From: Crocinitomicaceae bacterium
Lineage (GTDB): Bacteria; Bacteroidota; Bacteroidia; Flavobacteriales_D; Crocinitomicaceae
Assembly (NCBI GenBank): GCA_023268965.1
Contig: JALRJE010000100.1
Coordinates: 1-33,330 of the forward strand
Direction of reading: 5' to 3'
Length of the DNA stretch: 33,330 nt
Shown: piece after piece, positions 22,330 to 30,973 of the stretch
Layout: each line of letters begins with the position of its first letter
How positions within the stretch are numbered: the stretch's first letter is position 1
Position numbers and translations under genes: made by a program
Notes under the pieces: model-generated
Databases searched by the model: none
What the model was told of the DNA's origin: nothing
What the model saw: the letters and a program-made list of their open reading frames with translations, nothing else

Positions 22330-23246
22330 TAGGCTTGTGTCATTTGAATGAAAAAATCTTCTAGTTTGCGTTTTGGTTCGAGGGCAACGACCTCAAAACC
22401 CGCCTGAACCAATTTGTTGTTAAGGTTTGAAATGCGTTTCTTTTCTATATTCAATTCTAAAGTTTTGGGTGAACTTACCTGAACTTTTACTTGAGGTAAA
22501 ATTTCTTGAATAAGCGCAGCAGCACCCTGGCTATTTTGGGCAAGTTCGATATGCAAAAGTGTTTCTTGTGCGTTCATAAGTTCGGCAACTGAGCCTTCAA
22601 TGATGGTTTGCCCTTTATTAATGATGACCATGCGGTTGGCAACAAGTTCGATTTCGGCTAATTGATGCGAAGAAAGAATGACCGTTTTGTTTTGCTCATT
22701 TTTAAGACGCAAAATAAGATCTCTGACTTCAACAATACCTTGAGGATCCAAACCCGTTGTTGGCTCGTCAAGAATAATGAGCTCTGGCTGATGCAATAAG
22801 GTTTGAGCAATGCCCAATCTTTGGCGCATTCCGTGCGAAAAACCTCCTACTCTATCCTTTTCTCTTCCGAGTAAACCTACAAAATCGAGTGTTTCGTAGA
22901 TGTCTTTCTGACTTACTTGCGCACCGGAAACGCGTGCAAAAATTTCTAAATTCTTAAGCGCTGACAAATATTTATAAAAATCAGGCTTTTCTACGATGCT
23001 GCCCACCTTGGCTAAGATGGCGTTGCGCTCTTCAAATAAGTTTTTTTCAAAAATGCGGATATCGCCTGCATTCGGCTTGATTAAAGAGAGCATGCAGCGC
23101 ATGGTGGTGCTCTTACCAGCGCCGTTGGGTCCTAAAAACCCAAATACATCGCCCTTATTGACCGTAAAACTGACGTTTTTTACTGCCTCAAACGAACCAA
23201 AAGATTTTTGCAAACCTTTGACTTCAATGATTGCTTGCTGTTCCAT
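22329..23246 (-). CDS. ABC transporter ATP-binding protein (NatA/BcrA-like)
   Basis: A 305-residue ABC ATPase. Walker A is GPNGAGKS at residues 39-46. The Q-loop region follows in the VEKPDFYKYLSALKNL segment. The signature is FSHGM in GGFSHGMRQRLGIAQ, a common variant of LSGGQ. Walker B is LIILDEPTTGLDP, and the switch His is in ILSSHQLAEIE. About 85 residues after the NBD (VVILNKGQ-like strand onward) form a C-terminal accessory domain typical of BcrA/CcmA-type exporters. It is the first gene of a three-gene unit. Upstream, TTAATTTG at 23252-23259 (minus) is one mismatch from the -7 box with a TTG 22 nt further up; if used, the leader would be nearly absent. Confidence 0.93.
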   Translation of the reverse strand: MEQQAIIEVKGLQKSFGSFEAVKNVSFTVNKGDVFGFLGPNGAGKSTTMRCMLSLIKPNAGDIRIFEKNLFEERNAILAKVGSIVEKPDFYKYLSALKNLEIFARVSGAQVSQKDIYETLDFVGLLGREKDRVGGFSHGMRQRLGIAQTLLHQPELIILDEPTTGLDPQGIVEVRDLILRLKNEQNKTVILSSHQLAEIELVANRMVIINKGQTIIEGSVAELMNAQETLLHIELAQNSQGAAALIQEILPQVKVQVSSPKTLELNIEKKRISNLNNKLVQAGFEVVALEPKRKLEDFFIQMTQA

Positions 23247-23290
23247 ATTTGCAAATTAAGGAGAATTCTAAAATGATAGCGCAACCTAGG

Positions 23291-23740
23291 TTACTTAAAA
23301 AGCAGGTCTACCTTCTGAAAACGGTAGGCAAAAATTTGTTCGAGTTTTGGACGCACCAACCAGGGGTGTAGCAAGCGCCCTAAAATACCAAAAGGCAAAA
23401 CATAGGTCACGATATCGGTCATTTCGACCCCGCCTTCTACTTCCTTAAAATGATGCTCATGATGCCAAATTTTATAGGGCCCAACACGTTGTTCATCTAC
23501 GAAAAATGCTAAATCTTTCACGGTTTTGATTTCTGTTACCCAGTTCATCGGAATTCCGGCCAATGGTTTAACCGTGTATGCAATCATGAGGCCTTCATAC
23601 ATTTTTTGAGGCACCTCAGATTTGACAATAAAACCCATGCTCGGCGGCGTGATTTCTTTGAGATTTAGCGGTGAGGAGAAGTAGTCCCAACACGTTTGTA
23701 AATCTGTGGGAATAAATTGAGTTCTTTTGAGTTGATACAT
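23291..23740 (-). CDS. SRPBCC (START/Bet v1-like) family protein
   Basis: A 149-residue small cytoplasmic protein of the SRPBCC ligand-binding fold. It begins with FIPTDLQTCWDYFSSPLNLKEITPPSMGF, a form typical of polyketide-cyclase/dehydrase-like SRPBCC proteins. Later come the conserved YKIWHHEHHF and YVLPFGILGRLLHPWLVRPKLEQIFAYR segments. No catalytic residues can be assigned, and a hydrophobic ligand is inferred from the fold. It follows the thiolase gene by 60 nt on the same strand. That gap holds a weak hairpin (23752-23759/23768-23775) without a T run, so read-through is likely. Confidence 0.8.
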   Translation of the reverse strand: MYQLKRTQFIPTDLQTCWDYFSSPLNLKEITPPSMGFIVKSEVPQKMYEGLMIAYTVKPLAGIPMNWVTEIKTVKDLAFFVDEQRVGPYKIWHHEHHFKEVEGGVEMTDIVTYVLPFGILGRLLHPWLVRPKLEQIFAYRFQKVDLLFK

Positions 23741-23800
23741 AGAAAGGTAACACCAAACTCAAAGAAAAGTTTGGTATTTAAGTATACTTTTTACAAATGA

Positions 23801-24979
23801 TTAAACGAGCTCAACTACCATAGCAGAAGCACCGCCGCCACCATTGCAAATTCCAGCTCCACCGAGCTTGGCGCCATTTTGCTTCAAAACATTCAATAGC
23901 GTAACGATGATGCGCGAGCCCGAATTGCCGAGCGGATGCCCTAGTGCAACTGCTCCGCCATTTACATCAACTTTTGCAGGATCTAATCCTAAAATTTGAA
24001 TATTGGCTAGACCCACAACTGCAAAAGCCTGATTGAGCTCCCAGAAATCAATATCGGAGGTCGTTAAACCCGCTTTTGCTAGGGCTTTTGGAATTGCAAT
24101 TGAAGGAGCGGTGGTGAACCATTCTGGAGCTTGAGCTGCATCGGCATAAGAAACAATTTTGGCGATCGGTTTGAGGCCATATTTTTCAACGGCTTCTTCT
24201 GAAACCAAGATGAGCGCAGAAGCACCGTCGTTGAGCGTTGAAGCATTGGCTGCTGTTATGGTACCTTCTTTTTCAAAAGCAGGACGCAATGCAGGAATTT
24301 TATCTAAAAACACATTTTTATATTCTTCGTCCTCGACTACCGTAATTGGATCGCCTTTGCGCTGTGGAACCGAAACGCCTACTACTTCATCGGCGAAGCG
24401 ACCCGCTTGCCAGGCAGCGGCAGCGCGCTGATAAGACGCAACGGCAAATTCGTCTTGTGCTTCTCTTGAAATCTGATATTTTGTAGCACAAAGCTCAGCG
24501 CAGTTGCCCATAGGGACTTTATTGTCTACATCAAGTAAGCCATCTTTGGTAATACCATCTAGCATACCGATATTTCCAAATTTGGTACCATTGCGGGCAT
24601 CAAAGTAATGTGGTGTTTGGGACATGTTTTCCATACCGCCTACCACAACCACCTGATTATCGCCAGTTAAAATACTTTGCGCACCAAGCATAATCGATTT
24701 CATACCAGAGGCACATACCTTATTGATAGTGGTGCAGGGTACGTTTTTTCCCAGACCAGCAGCCATTGCTGCCTGGCGCGCTGGTGCCTGACCAACCCCT
24801 GCTTGCAAGACATTGCCCATAAATACTTCGTCGACCAATGCAGGATCGAGTTGCGCTTTTTGAAGTGCTCCGCGAATTGCTGTTGCACCTAATTGGGTTG
24901 CTGGAACACCTGAGAAAACACCCATAAATGAACCAATGGGCGTGCGCACTGCGGATAGAATATAAACTGTTTTTGACAT
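23801..24979 (-). CDS. Acetyl-CoA C-acyltransferase (thiolase)
   Basis: A 392-residue thiolase of normal length that condenses or cleaves acyl-CoA and acetyl-CoA. The nucleophile is C89 in NKVCASGMKS. The His of the GHPLGNSGSR motif and the C-terminal Cys in GAGICNGGGGAS complete the active site. The NEAFA-like motif is present as WELNQAFAVVGLA. Spacing and sequence look most like acetyl-CoA C-acetyltransferase (AtoB/PhaA type), but substrate chain length cannot be fixed from sequence. No other fatty-acid oxidation gene lies next to it. No exact -7 box is visible in the 53 nt between it and the divergent VWA gene. Confidence 0.93.
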   Translation of the reverse strand: MSKTVYILSAVRTPIGSFMGVFSGVPATQLGATAIRGALQKAQLDPALVDEVFMGNVLQAGVGQAPARQAAMAAGLGKNVPCTTINKVCASGMKSIMLGAQSILTGDNQVVVVGGMENMSQTPHYFDARNGTKFGNIGMLDGITKDGLLDVDNKVPMGNCAELCATKYQISREAQDEFAVASYQRAAAAWQAGRFADEVVGVSVPQRKGDPITVVEDEEYKNVFLDKIPALRPAFEKEGTITAANASTLNDGASALILVSEEAVEKYGLKPIAKIVSYADAAQAPEWFTTAPSIAIPKALAKAGLTTSDIDFWELNQAFAVVGLANIQILGLDPAKVDVNGGAVALGHPLGNSGSRIIVTLLNVLKQNGAKLGGAGICNGGGGASAMVVELV

Positions 24980-25020
24980 GTTGATTGTTTTGGAGCCACG
25001 AATTTAAGTAAAAATGTATG

Positions 25021-25028
25021 TATTTTTG
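25021..25028 (+). promoter_or_regulatory. Putative -7 promoter box immediately before the VWA gene
   Basis: TATTTTTG is an exact TAnnTTTG match and ends only 4 nt before the ATG at 25033. With the usual box-to-start-site distance, transcription would begin at or next to the ATG, giving a leaderless mRNA. No TTG lies 19-21 nt upstream; the nearest TTTG (24989-24992) is 28 nt away. Confidence 0.45.
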
Positions 25029-25032
25029 ACAT

Positions 25033-27114
25033 ATGCATTTGCTGTCTTCTTATTCTTTATGGTGGATACCCCCAATTCTTGTCCTGTCCGTCCTTATTAG
25101 TATTTATTTTTACCGCAAGCAAACCTGGCTTGTTTCCAAATCAAAAAAGCTTCGGGTTTCATTGGTCATTTTGCGCGCGTTAAGTTTGGGTTTAATTGGC
25201 CTGCTCCTACTTGGCCTTCTGCTAGAGCAAACCAATTTTGAAACGGAGCGGCCTGTTGTGCTCACGCTCGTAGATCGTTCATCTTCTATGTTGAATTACA
25301 AGAACCGTGAAAAACTAGCGCCACAAATCAAGGCCTATCAAACTGCGCTTCAAGAAAAATTAGCCAATCGATTCGAGTTACTTACTTGGAATTTTGGCAC
25401 TAACCTCGAAGTTTCAGATCGAGGATTTACAGCAGCACAAACGAATATGGAGCTGGCTTTTAACCAAGCTGCCAACCAATTTATGAACAGAAACCTTGGA
25501 GCAATCGTCTTGATTTCTGACGGCAATTATAATGCTGGCGCACACCCGATGTACAGCGCAGACAACCTGCCCTTAACTGCTGTGTACAGTTTGGCCGTGG
25601 GCGATACAACTGTCAAAAAAGACTTGATCCTGACCAATGTAGTACACAATGAACTCGCCTTTCTAAACAATAATTTTAAATTGGAGGTCGATATAGAAGC
25701 CCAGCGTTACGCAGGTAAAAACGTACGTGTTCACCTATTTGAAGATGGAAAAAAACTCGGTTCGCAATCCATCCAACTACCACCGAGCCGAACCAGCAAA
25801 GCCACTATTCAATTTGAAACCAAAGCAGAAAAACCTGGTATTCACGAATACAAAATCGTTATTGAAAAAGTGAAGGGCGAATTTTCATATCAAAATAATA
25901 ACAAAACCGTTTATATTGAGGTTTTAGATAGCCGCAGTAAAATTTTACTCTATAGCTATGCGCCACATCCTGATATTTCCGCGCTGCAACAAGCTTTATC
26001 AGGAAACCTAAATTACGAGGTGGAGGTGCGGCATGCCGATCAAATTAAAGATATAAAAATAAATACAATTGATCTGGTTATTTGGCACGACCCCGGAAAG
26101 GGCTTTCAGCAAACGCTCCACGACGCCTTTGAATTGAAAAACATTCCAATTTGGTACATTTTAGGAACGCAAACAGAAGCACAGATAGCAGCTAAATTAA
26201 AAACGGGTCTTCAACTTGATTTAAGGCAGCAACTAGAAGAAGTTCAAGCGCAGCTCAACAATGGTTTTGCATTGTATCAACCCAATTCAGAATGGCTGAC
26301 CCTAACTGAGACCTTACCACCACTGACCAAAAAATTTGGAGAGGTCAAGGCCAATGCGGGCACTCAAGTACTTTTTACGCAGCGCATCGGAAATATTCAA
26401 AAAGGAACTCCTTTAATGGTATTTAATGACCGTAACAGCAAACGTAGTGCTTGTTTATTGGGTGAAGGCCTTTGGCGCTGGCGTATGGTCAATTACATTA
26501 AAAAACAGAACCATGAGGCGTTCGACGCTTTTACAGCAGAAATCTGCGCCTACCTTTTGGTCAAAAAGGAAGGAAGCGGCCTAAGGGTTCAGGCACCAAA
26601 AAAACGCACAACGTCAGAAAACTGCGACCTAAATGCAACCTTTTATAACGAAGCGCTTCAAGCCATTATTACGCCTAAAATATTTTGGGAACTCGATTAT
26701 GAACATCAGAAAGTTCGAAAGGGAACCTTTAGTACGAGAGGAGATTTTTACCAACAGCAGTTTGGAAAACTAAAGCCCGGTCGTTATTATTGGAAGGCCT
26801 ATACTACCCATGACCAAAAAAAATACACAAAAACAGGTGCATTCATTATCGAAGATATTGATCTAGAACAACTCGAATCTGCTGCCCGTCACTCCACGCT
26901 CTATCAATTAGCCAACCAAACCGATGCCAAAATTGTTGCGCTCAAAGATTATAAGCAGCTCATAGCAATGCTCGATAAAAAAGAAGACCTAGTAGCCTTA
27001 AGATCAGAAACACACCAGTTTGATCCACTTTTAGACTACCTGCTCTTATTCTTAATATTAAGTGGCTTACTCGTTACAGAGTGGTTTCTAAGAAGATATC
27101 ATGGCGCTTATTAA
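25033..27114 (+). CDS. Membrane-anchored VWA-domain protein
   Basis: A 693-residue membrane protein. Two N-terminal hydrophobic helices (about 9-27 and 41-65) precede a von Willebrand factor A domain (about 74-200). Its MIDAS motif is DRSSS (D81, S83, S85) and a later ISDG carries the distal metal-site Asp (about residue 163). A CARDB/Ig-like beta region follows (about 205-300), then a domain of unclear type (about 305-640). A C-terminal helix (about 668-686, LLLFLILSGLLVTEWF) ends in a basic tail RRYHG. The bulk of the protein is probably periplasmic, anchored at both ends, but topology is inferred. The ElaA-like gene follows after 15 nt. Confidence 0.8.
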   Translation: MHLLSSYSLWWIPPILVLSVLISIYFYRKQTWLVSKSKKLRVSLVILRALSLGLIGLLLLGLLLEQTNFETERPVVLTLVDRSSSMLNYKNREKLAPQIKAYQTALQEKLANRFELLTWNFGTNLEVSDRGFTAAQTNMELAFNQAANQFMNRNLGAIVLISDGNYNAGAHPMYSADNLPLTAVYSLAVGDTTVKKDLILTNVVHNELAFLNNNFKLEVDIEAQRYAGKNVRVHLFEDGKKLGSQSIQLPPSRTSKATIQFETKAEKPGIHEYKIVIEKVKGEFSYQNNNKTVYIEVLDSRSKILLYSYAPHPDISALQQALSGNLNYEVEVRHADQIKDIKINTIDLVIWHDPGKGFQQTLHDAFELKNIPIWYILGTQTEAQIAAKLKTGLQLDLRQQLEEVQAQLNNGFALYQPNSEWLTLTETLPPLTKKFGEVKANAGTQVLFTQRIGNIQKGTPLMVFNDRNSKRSACLLGEGLWRWRMVNYIKKQNHEAFDAFTAEICAYLLVKKEGSGLRVQAPKKRTTSENCDLNATFYNEALQAIITPKIFWELDYEHQKVRKGTFSTRGDFYQQQFGKLKPGRYYWKAYTTHDQKKYTKTGAFIIEDIDLEQLESAARHSTLYQLANQTDAKIVALKDYKQLIAMLDKKEDLVALRSETHQFDPLLDYLLLFLILSGLLVTEWFLRRYHGAY

Positions 27115-27129
27115 TCCCAGCAATTTAAA

Positions 27130-27579
27130 ATGTCATTTCATTTTTCCATCACTTCTTTTAACGAATTAAACCCCCACGAACTTTATGCGTACTTGCAATT
27201 GCGCAGCGAAGTTTTTGTAGTGGAGCAAAACTGCGTTTACCAAGACCTCGACGACAAAGACCAAGCGTCTCTGCATGTTTTTGTTCGACAAGAGAATAAA
27301 ATAGTCGCTTGCGCTCGAATCGTGCCCGCACATATTTCGTATCCTGAAATTTCTATTGGCCGAGTAATTGTTGCCGAAGCCTACCGCAAACAACAACTTG
27401 GTCATGAGCTTATGCGCTTTTGTATCGAGCAAATACAGACAAGGTTTGGTCCTCAAAAAATTATACTGTCGGCCCAGGCCCATTTGGAAAACTTTTATAA
27501 AAAACACAACTTTGTACCAACGGGAGCAATTTATTTGGAGGATGGTATCCCACATATTCACATGATCAAACAACAATAA
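27130..27579 (+). CDS. ElaA-like GNAT N-acetyltransferase
   Basis: A 149-residue GNAT protein close to the ElaA subfamily. The characteristic N-terminal LYAYLQLRSEVFVVEQNCVYQDLDDKD segment is present, followed by RIVPAHISYPEISIGRVIV and the acetyl-CoA-binding EAYRKQQLGHELMRF (Q/R-x-x-G-x-G variant, here QQLGH). The C-terminal FYKKHNFVPTG and HIHMIK are typical of the family. Function of ElaA proteins is not well established. It sits between the VWA and M13 genes with gaps of 15 and 4 nt, so it is probably part of one transcript. Confidence 0.88.
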   Translation: MSFHFSITSFNELNPHELYAYLQLRSEVFVVEQNCVYQDLDDKDQASLHVFVRQENKIVACARIVPAHISYPEISIGRVIVAEAYRKQQLGHELMRFCIEQIQTRFGPQKIILSAQAHLENFYKKHNFVPTGAIYLEDGIPHIHMIKQQ

Positions 27580-27583
27580 AGAC

Positions 27584-29620
27584 ATGAAGCACCAATTGAT
27601 TTACGCTTTGGCCATTGGAGCCATTTTAGCAAGTTGCAAGCAAACAAAAATAAACAAAGGACAAAGCCAAGTAATGCAAAGCATCGACCTTTCAGCACTA
27701 GACACCACCATCCAACCTGCCGATGACTTCTTTTTGTTTGCGAATGGCGCCTGGATTGCCAAAACAGAAATTCCTGCGAGTGAATCCCGTTGGGGAAGTT
27801 TTAACGAGCTAGAACAAGCCAATAATAAAAAGTTGGTACAGCTTTTGAACGAAGCAGCAGAAAACCCGGGCGCTATTGGATCTCAAAACCAATTATTGGG
27901 TGCTTATTTTCGATCTTATACCGATATGTCGCTTCGAAATCAATTAGGTATTATTCCGATTCAAGAAGATCTTCAAAATATTGCAGCCATACAAAAATCA
28001 GCCGATTTACAGGCTGTTGTTTCTAAACTTCACAAAGATGGTGTGGGTGCATTTTTTGGTTTTGGCGTGGGGCAAGACCTCAAAAATGTTTCAAATAATG
28101 TCGCCTATTTAGGACAGGGAGGTATTGGCTTGCCAAATAGAGACTACTATTACGATGTAAAATATGCAGCAATAAGAAGCGCCTATACCCAGCATATTGA
28201 AAAATCCTTTGCACTTGCCCAAATGACAAACGCAGCCCAAGCGGCGCAACAGGTTTTTGATTTTGAGACCAAGTTAGCCGAACCCATGCTGCGTCCGTCA
28301 GAGCTACGGGAGCCAGAAAGAACTTATAACAAACAGGCATTGGCAGAAGTACAACTCAACTTTGGACCGCATTTTAATTTCAATCAATACCTCGCTGATA
28401 TTTCCTGTAGCACACCAGATACCATTATTGTAAGCAATCCAGCCTTCAATTTAGCCTTGGCTGAACTTTGGCACAATACCCCAATTGACCAAATTAAAAG
28501 CTATTTACAATGGTGCGTCATCAACCATTATGCTGGCCATCTCAATGAGGCATTTGTTCAACTTAATTTTGATTTCTACGAAGGCGTTTTGTCAGGTAAA
28601 CGCGCCCAACAACCCATTGAAGAAATGGCAATTGAAGAAATGACCAACTTAGAAGTGGGCGAACTCTTAGGAAAAGCTTTTGTCGATAAGCATTTCTCAA
28701 AAGCCGCACAAGACCGTGTCAATGAAATGGTAGACAACCTGCTATATGTTTACAAAGAGCGCATTGAGCAATTGGACTGGATGTCTGATGCGACCAAAAC
28801 AGAGGCAATAGTTAAGCTCAATGCAATTGGCCGTAAACTCGGATTCCCGAGCAAATGGGAAGATTACTCCAGCTTGCGCTTCTTCTCAGACAAATACGCG
28901 GCTAACTACAGAGAAATGAGTCGTTTCAGTGTAGCAAAAAACTATGCTGAGTTAGGCAAGCCTGTCGATAAAGACAAATGGGGAATGCCAGCGCATATGG
29001 TCAATGCTTACTACCACCCGCTACTCAACGAGATTGCTTTTCCTGCGGGTATAATGCAAGCTCCTTTCTTTGATGAAACCTACGAAGACGCTGTCAATTA
29101 CGGACGTATCGGAATGGTCATTGGACATGAGTTTACCCACGGCTTCGACGATATGGGAAGTAAATTTGCGGCAGATGGTTCTTTTACCAACTGGTGGACC
29201 GATGAAGACCGTCAACTTTTTGAAGAAAAAACAAAATTACTGGGCGCCACTTTCTCAGGCTTTTGCCCTATCGAAGATCACTGTGTCAATGCTGACCTAA
29301 CAATGGGCGAAAACATTGCGGATTTAGGCGGCCTCACAATGGCCTTTTATGCATACAAACGCACAGCAGAATTCTCAGCAAATCAGAAAGTCAATGGATT
29401 CAGCCCGGCGCAGCGCTTTTTTATTGCCTACGCACAACTCTGGAAAATAAAATATACCGAGGCTGAAATGAAAAAACGCTTGGCAACAGACCCCCACTCA
29501 CCTGGTATGTACCGCGTAAACGGCCCACTCAAAAACTGCCCGGAATTTTTTGAAGCATTTCAGATTCAGGAAGGACGCGAAATGCGCAATGACCTCAAAA
29601 AAGTTGCGCGCATTTGGTAA
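27584..29620 (+). CDS. M13 family (neprilysin/PepO-like) zinc metallopeptidase lipoprotein
   Basis: A 678-residue M13 metallopeptidase. A lipoprotein signal peptide ends LASC with acylated C18, placing the enzyme on the periplasmic face of a membrane or the cell surface. The zinc motif is HEFTH at H515-H519, and the third ligand is E576 in ENIADLGG. The family segment NAYYHPLLNEIAFPAGI (substrate-binding NAYY/NE..FPA) lies about 30 residues before the zinc site. The C-terminal PFFxAF-like region is seen as NCPEFFEAFQ. Length is typical. The start follows the ElaA stop by 4 nt. The last 26 nt overlap the 3' end of hisS on the other strand. Peptide substrates are unknown. Confidence 0.95.
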   Translation: MKHQLIYALAIGAILASCKQTKINKGQSQVMQSIDLSALDTTIQPADDFFLFANGAWIAKTEIPASESRWGSFNELEQANNKKLVQLLNEAAENPGAIGSQNQLLGAYFRSYTDMSLRNQLGIIPIQEDLQNIAAIQKSADLQAVVSKLHKDGVGAFFGFGVGQDLKNVSNNVAYLGQGGIGLPNRDYYYDVKYAAIRSAYTQHIEKSFALAQMTNAAQAAQQVFDFETKLAEPMLRPSELREPERTYNKQALAEVQLNFGPHFNFNQYLADISCSTPDTIIVSNPAFNLALAELWHNTPIDQIKSYLQWCVINHYAGHLNEAFVQLNFDFYEGVLSGKRAQQPIEEMAIEEMTNLEVGELLGKAFVDKHFSKAAQDRVNEMVDNLLYVYKERIEQLDWMSDATKTEAIVKLNAIGRKLGFPSKWEDYSSLRFFSDKYAANYREMSRFSVAKNYAELGKPVDKDKWGMPAHMVNAYYHPLLNEIAFPAGIMQAPFFDETYEDAVNYGRIGMVIGHEFTHGFDDMGSKFAADGSFTNWWTDEDRQLFEEKTKLLGATFSGFCPIEDHCVNADLTMGENIADLGGLTMAFYAYKRTAEFSANQKVNGFSPAQRFFIAYAQLWKIKYTEAEMKKRLATDPHSPGMYRVNGPLKNCPEFFEAFQIQEGREMRNDLKKVARIW

Positions 29621-30971
29621 GAAAATCGGCGCTTGAGAGCTGCTCTTGAGCGCCTGTTTCCATATTTTTAAAACTGAGCATGCCTGCAGCCGCCTCTTCA
29701 GCGCCTATAATGACTACATAAGGCACCTTCCTATCGTTGGCGTATTTGAGTTGTTTTTGCAATTTTGCCGTGCTTGGGTATAACTCAGCGGCTAGGCCTA
29801 AGTTGCGCACTTGCTGCAATAATTTTAGACCGTACTTTGCTTCGTCCCTACCAAAATTTACAAACAATAGATCGAGCGTGCGGTCGAGTTCTTTCGGAAA
29901 TAAATCGAGCTCAGACATGACGTCGTAAATGCGATCAGCACCAAATGAAATACCAACACCTGACAAGCCTTTCAGGCCAAACAAGGCTGTAAGGTCGTCA
30001 TAACGGCCACCGCCACAAATGCTCCCCATTTTGACGCCATGAGCCTTCACTTCAAAAATAGCACCCGTATAATAATTGAGCCCGCGGGCTAAGGTCAAGT
30101 CAAAAACAAGCTGACCTCTCTGCAAACCGAGCTCATTGATTTGTTCGAGCACTTCTGTCAGTTCGTCCAAGCCTTTTTGACCAATTTCGCTTTCAGCTAA
30201 ATACGTACGCATGAGCTTTAATTTGACATCATTGCTTCCTTCAAAGGCAAATAAGGGCTTAATTTTCTCTATGGAGGAGGCTGTAAATCCTTTTTGCTCG
30301 AGTTCTGTAATGACGCCGTCTTCACCGATTTTATCGAGTTTATCGATGGCTACTGTCATGTCGACGATGCGGTGCGCTTCGCCACAAATTTCTGCAATTC
30401 CACTGAGAATTTTGCGGTTGTTGAGTTGAATACTAAAACCTGGCAAGCCTAATTTAGTCAGCACTTCATCAAAAATTTGAATGAGCTCCACCTCGTACAA
30501 CAGCGCATCAGAACCCACTACATCGACATCACATTGCGTGAATTCTTGATAGCGTCCGTGTTGGGGTCGGTCTGCACGCCAAACAGGCTGTATTTGATAG
30601 CGCTTAAAAGGAAAAGTAAGCTCGTTTTGGTGTTGAACTACAAAACGCGCAAACGGCACGGTAAGGTCATAGCGCAGCGCTTTCTCAGCCAAAGAATTGG
30701 CAAATCTTGGTAAATTATCTTCCGACAAAGCATCGAGGTCTGCTTTTCGCATTTTTTCACCAGAATTGAGAATTCGAAAAATAAGTCGGTCGCCTTCGTC
30801 TCCGTATTTGCCTAATAGTGTGGTCGAAAGTTCAAAACTAGGCGTTTCGATAGGCGCATAGCCGTAACACCTAAAAACTTCTTTGATAATGGCAAACATA
30901 TGATTGCGCTTGGCGACTTCCGTCGGGAGAAAATCTCTAGTGCCTTTGGGGATTGCGGGTTTTTGAGCCAT
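29595..30971 (-). CDS. hisS: Histidine--tRNA ligase
   Basis: A 458-residue class II aminoacyl-tRNA synthetase that charges tRNA-His. Motif 1 region follows IPKGTRDFLP. Motif 2 is YQIQPVWRADRPQHGRYQEF, with the ATP-binding Arg. The histidine-specific motifs are LARGLNYYTGAIFE and GGGRYDDLTALFG, and motif 3 lies in GVGISFGADRIYDV. A C-terminal anticodon-binding domain (about 365-458) begins LLFVNFGRDEAKYG. It starts 2 nt after the ppx stop, so the two genes are likely co-transcribed. Its 3' end overlaps the M13 peptidase gene by 26 nt tail-to-tail. Confidence 0.96.
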   Translation of the reverse strand: MAQKPAIPKGTRDFLPTEVAKRNHMFAIIKEVFRCYGYAPIETPSFELSTTLLGKYGDEGDRLIFRILNSGEKMRKADLDALSEDNLPRFANSLAEKALRYDLTVPFARFVVQHQNELTFPFKRYQIQPVWRADRPQHGRYQEFTQCDVDVVGSDALLYEVELIQIFDEVLTKLGLPGFSIQLNNRKILSGIAEICGEAHRIVDMTVAIDKLDKIGEDGVITELEQKGFTASSIEKIKPLFAFEGSNDVKLKLMRTYLAESEIGQKGLDELTEVLEQINELGLQRGQLVFDLTLARGLNYYTGAIFEVKAHGVKMGSICGGGRYDDLTALFGLKGLSGVGISFGADRIYDVMSELDLFPKELDRTLDLLFVNFGRDEAKYGLKLLQQVRNLGLAAELYPSTAKLQKQLKYANDRKVPYVVIIGAEEAAAGMLSFKNMETGAQEQLSSADFLTKCAQLF

Positions 30972-30973
30972 TT

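Noticed and set aside
21487-23246. Assignment of the ABC genes as GldA/GldF of the gliding machinery
   Set aside because: There is no GldG-like protein next to them, and the third gene is LolA-like; the similarity is only at the level of the ABC-2 family.
23752-23775. Hairpin ACCAAACT/AGTTTGGT between thiolase and SRPBCC genes as a terminator
   Set aside because: The stem is only 8 bp with an 8-nt loop, and no T run follows on the minus strand.
23780-23789. Perfect 10-bp palindrome AAGTATACTT as an operator
   Set aside because: Single short A/T-rich palindrome; a similar string within the signal-peptide codons at about 6022 shows it can arise by chance.
27166-27585. A 139-codon minus-strand frame over the ElaA-like gene
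   Set aside because: It is antisense to a recognisable GNAT protein and has no recognisable domain.
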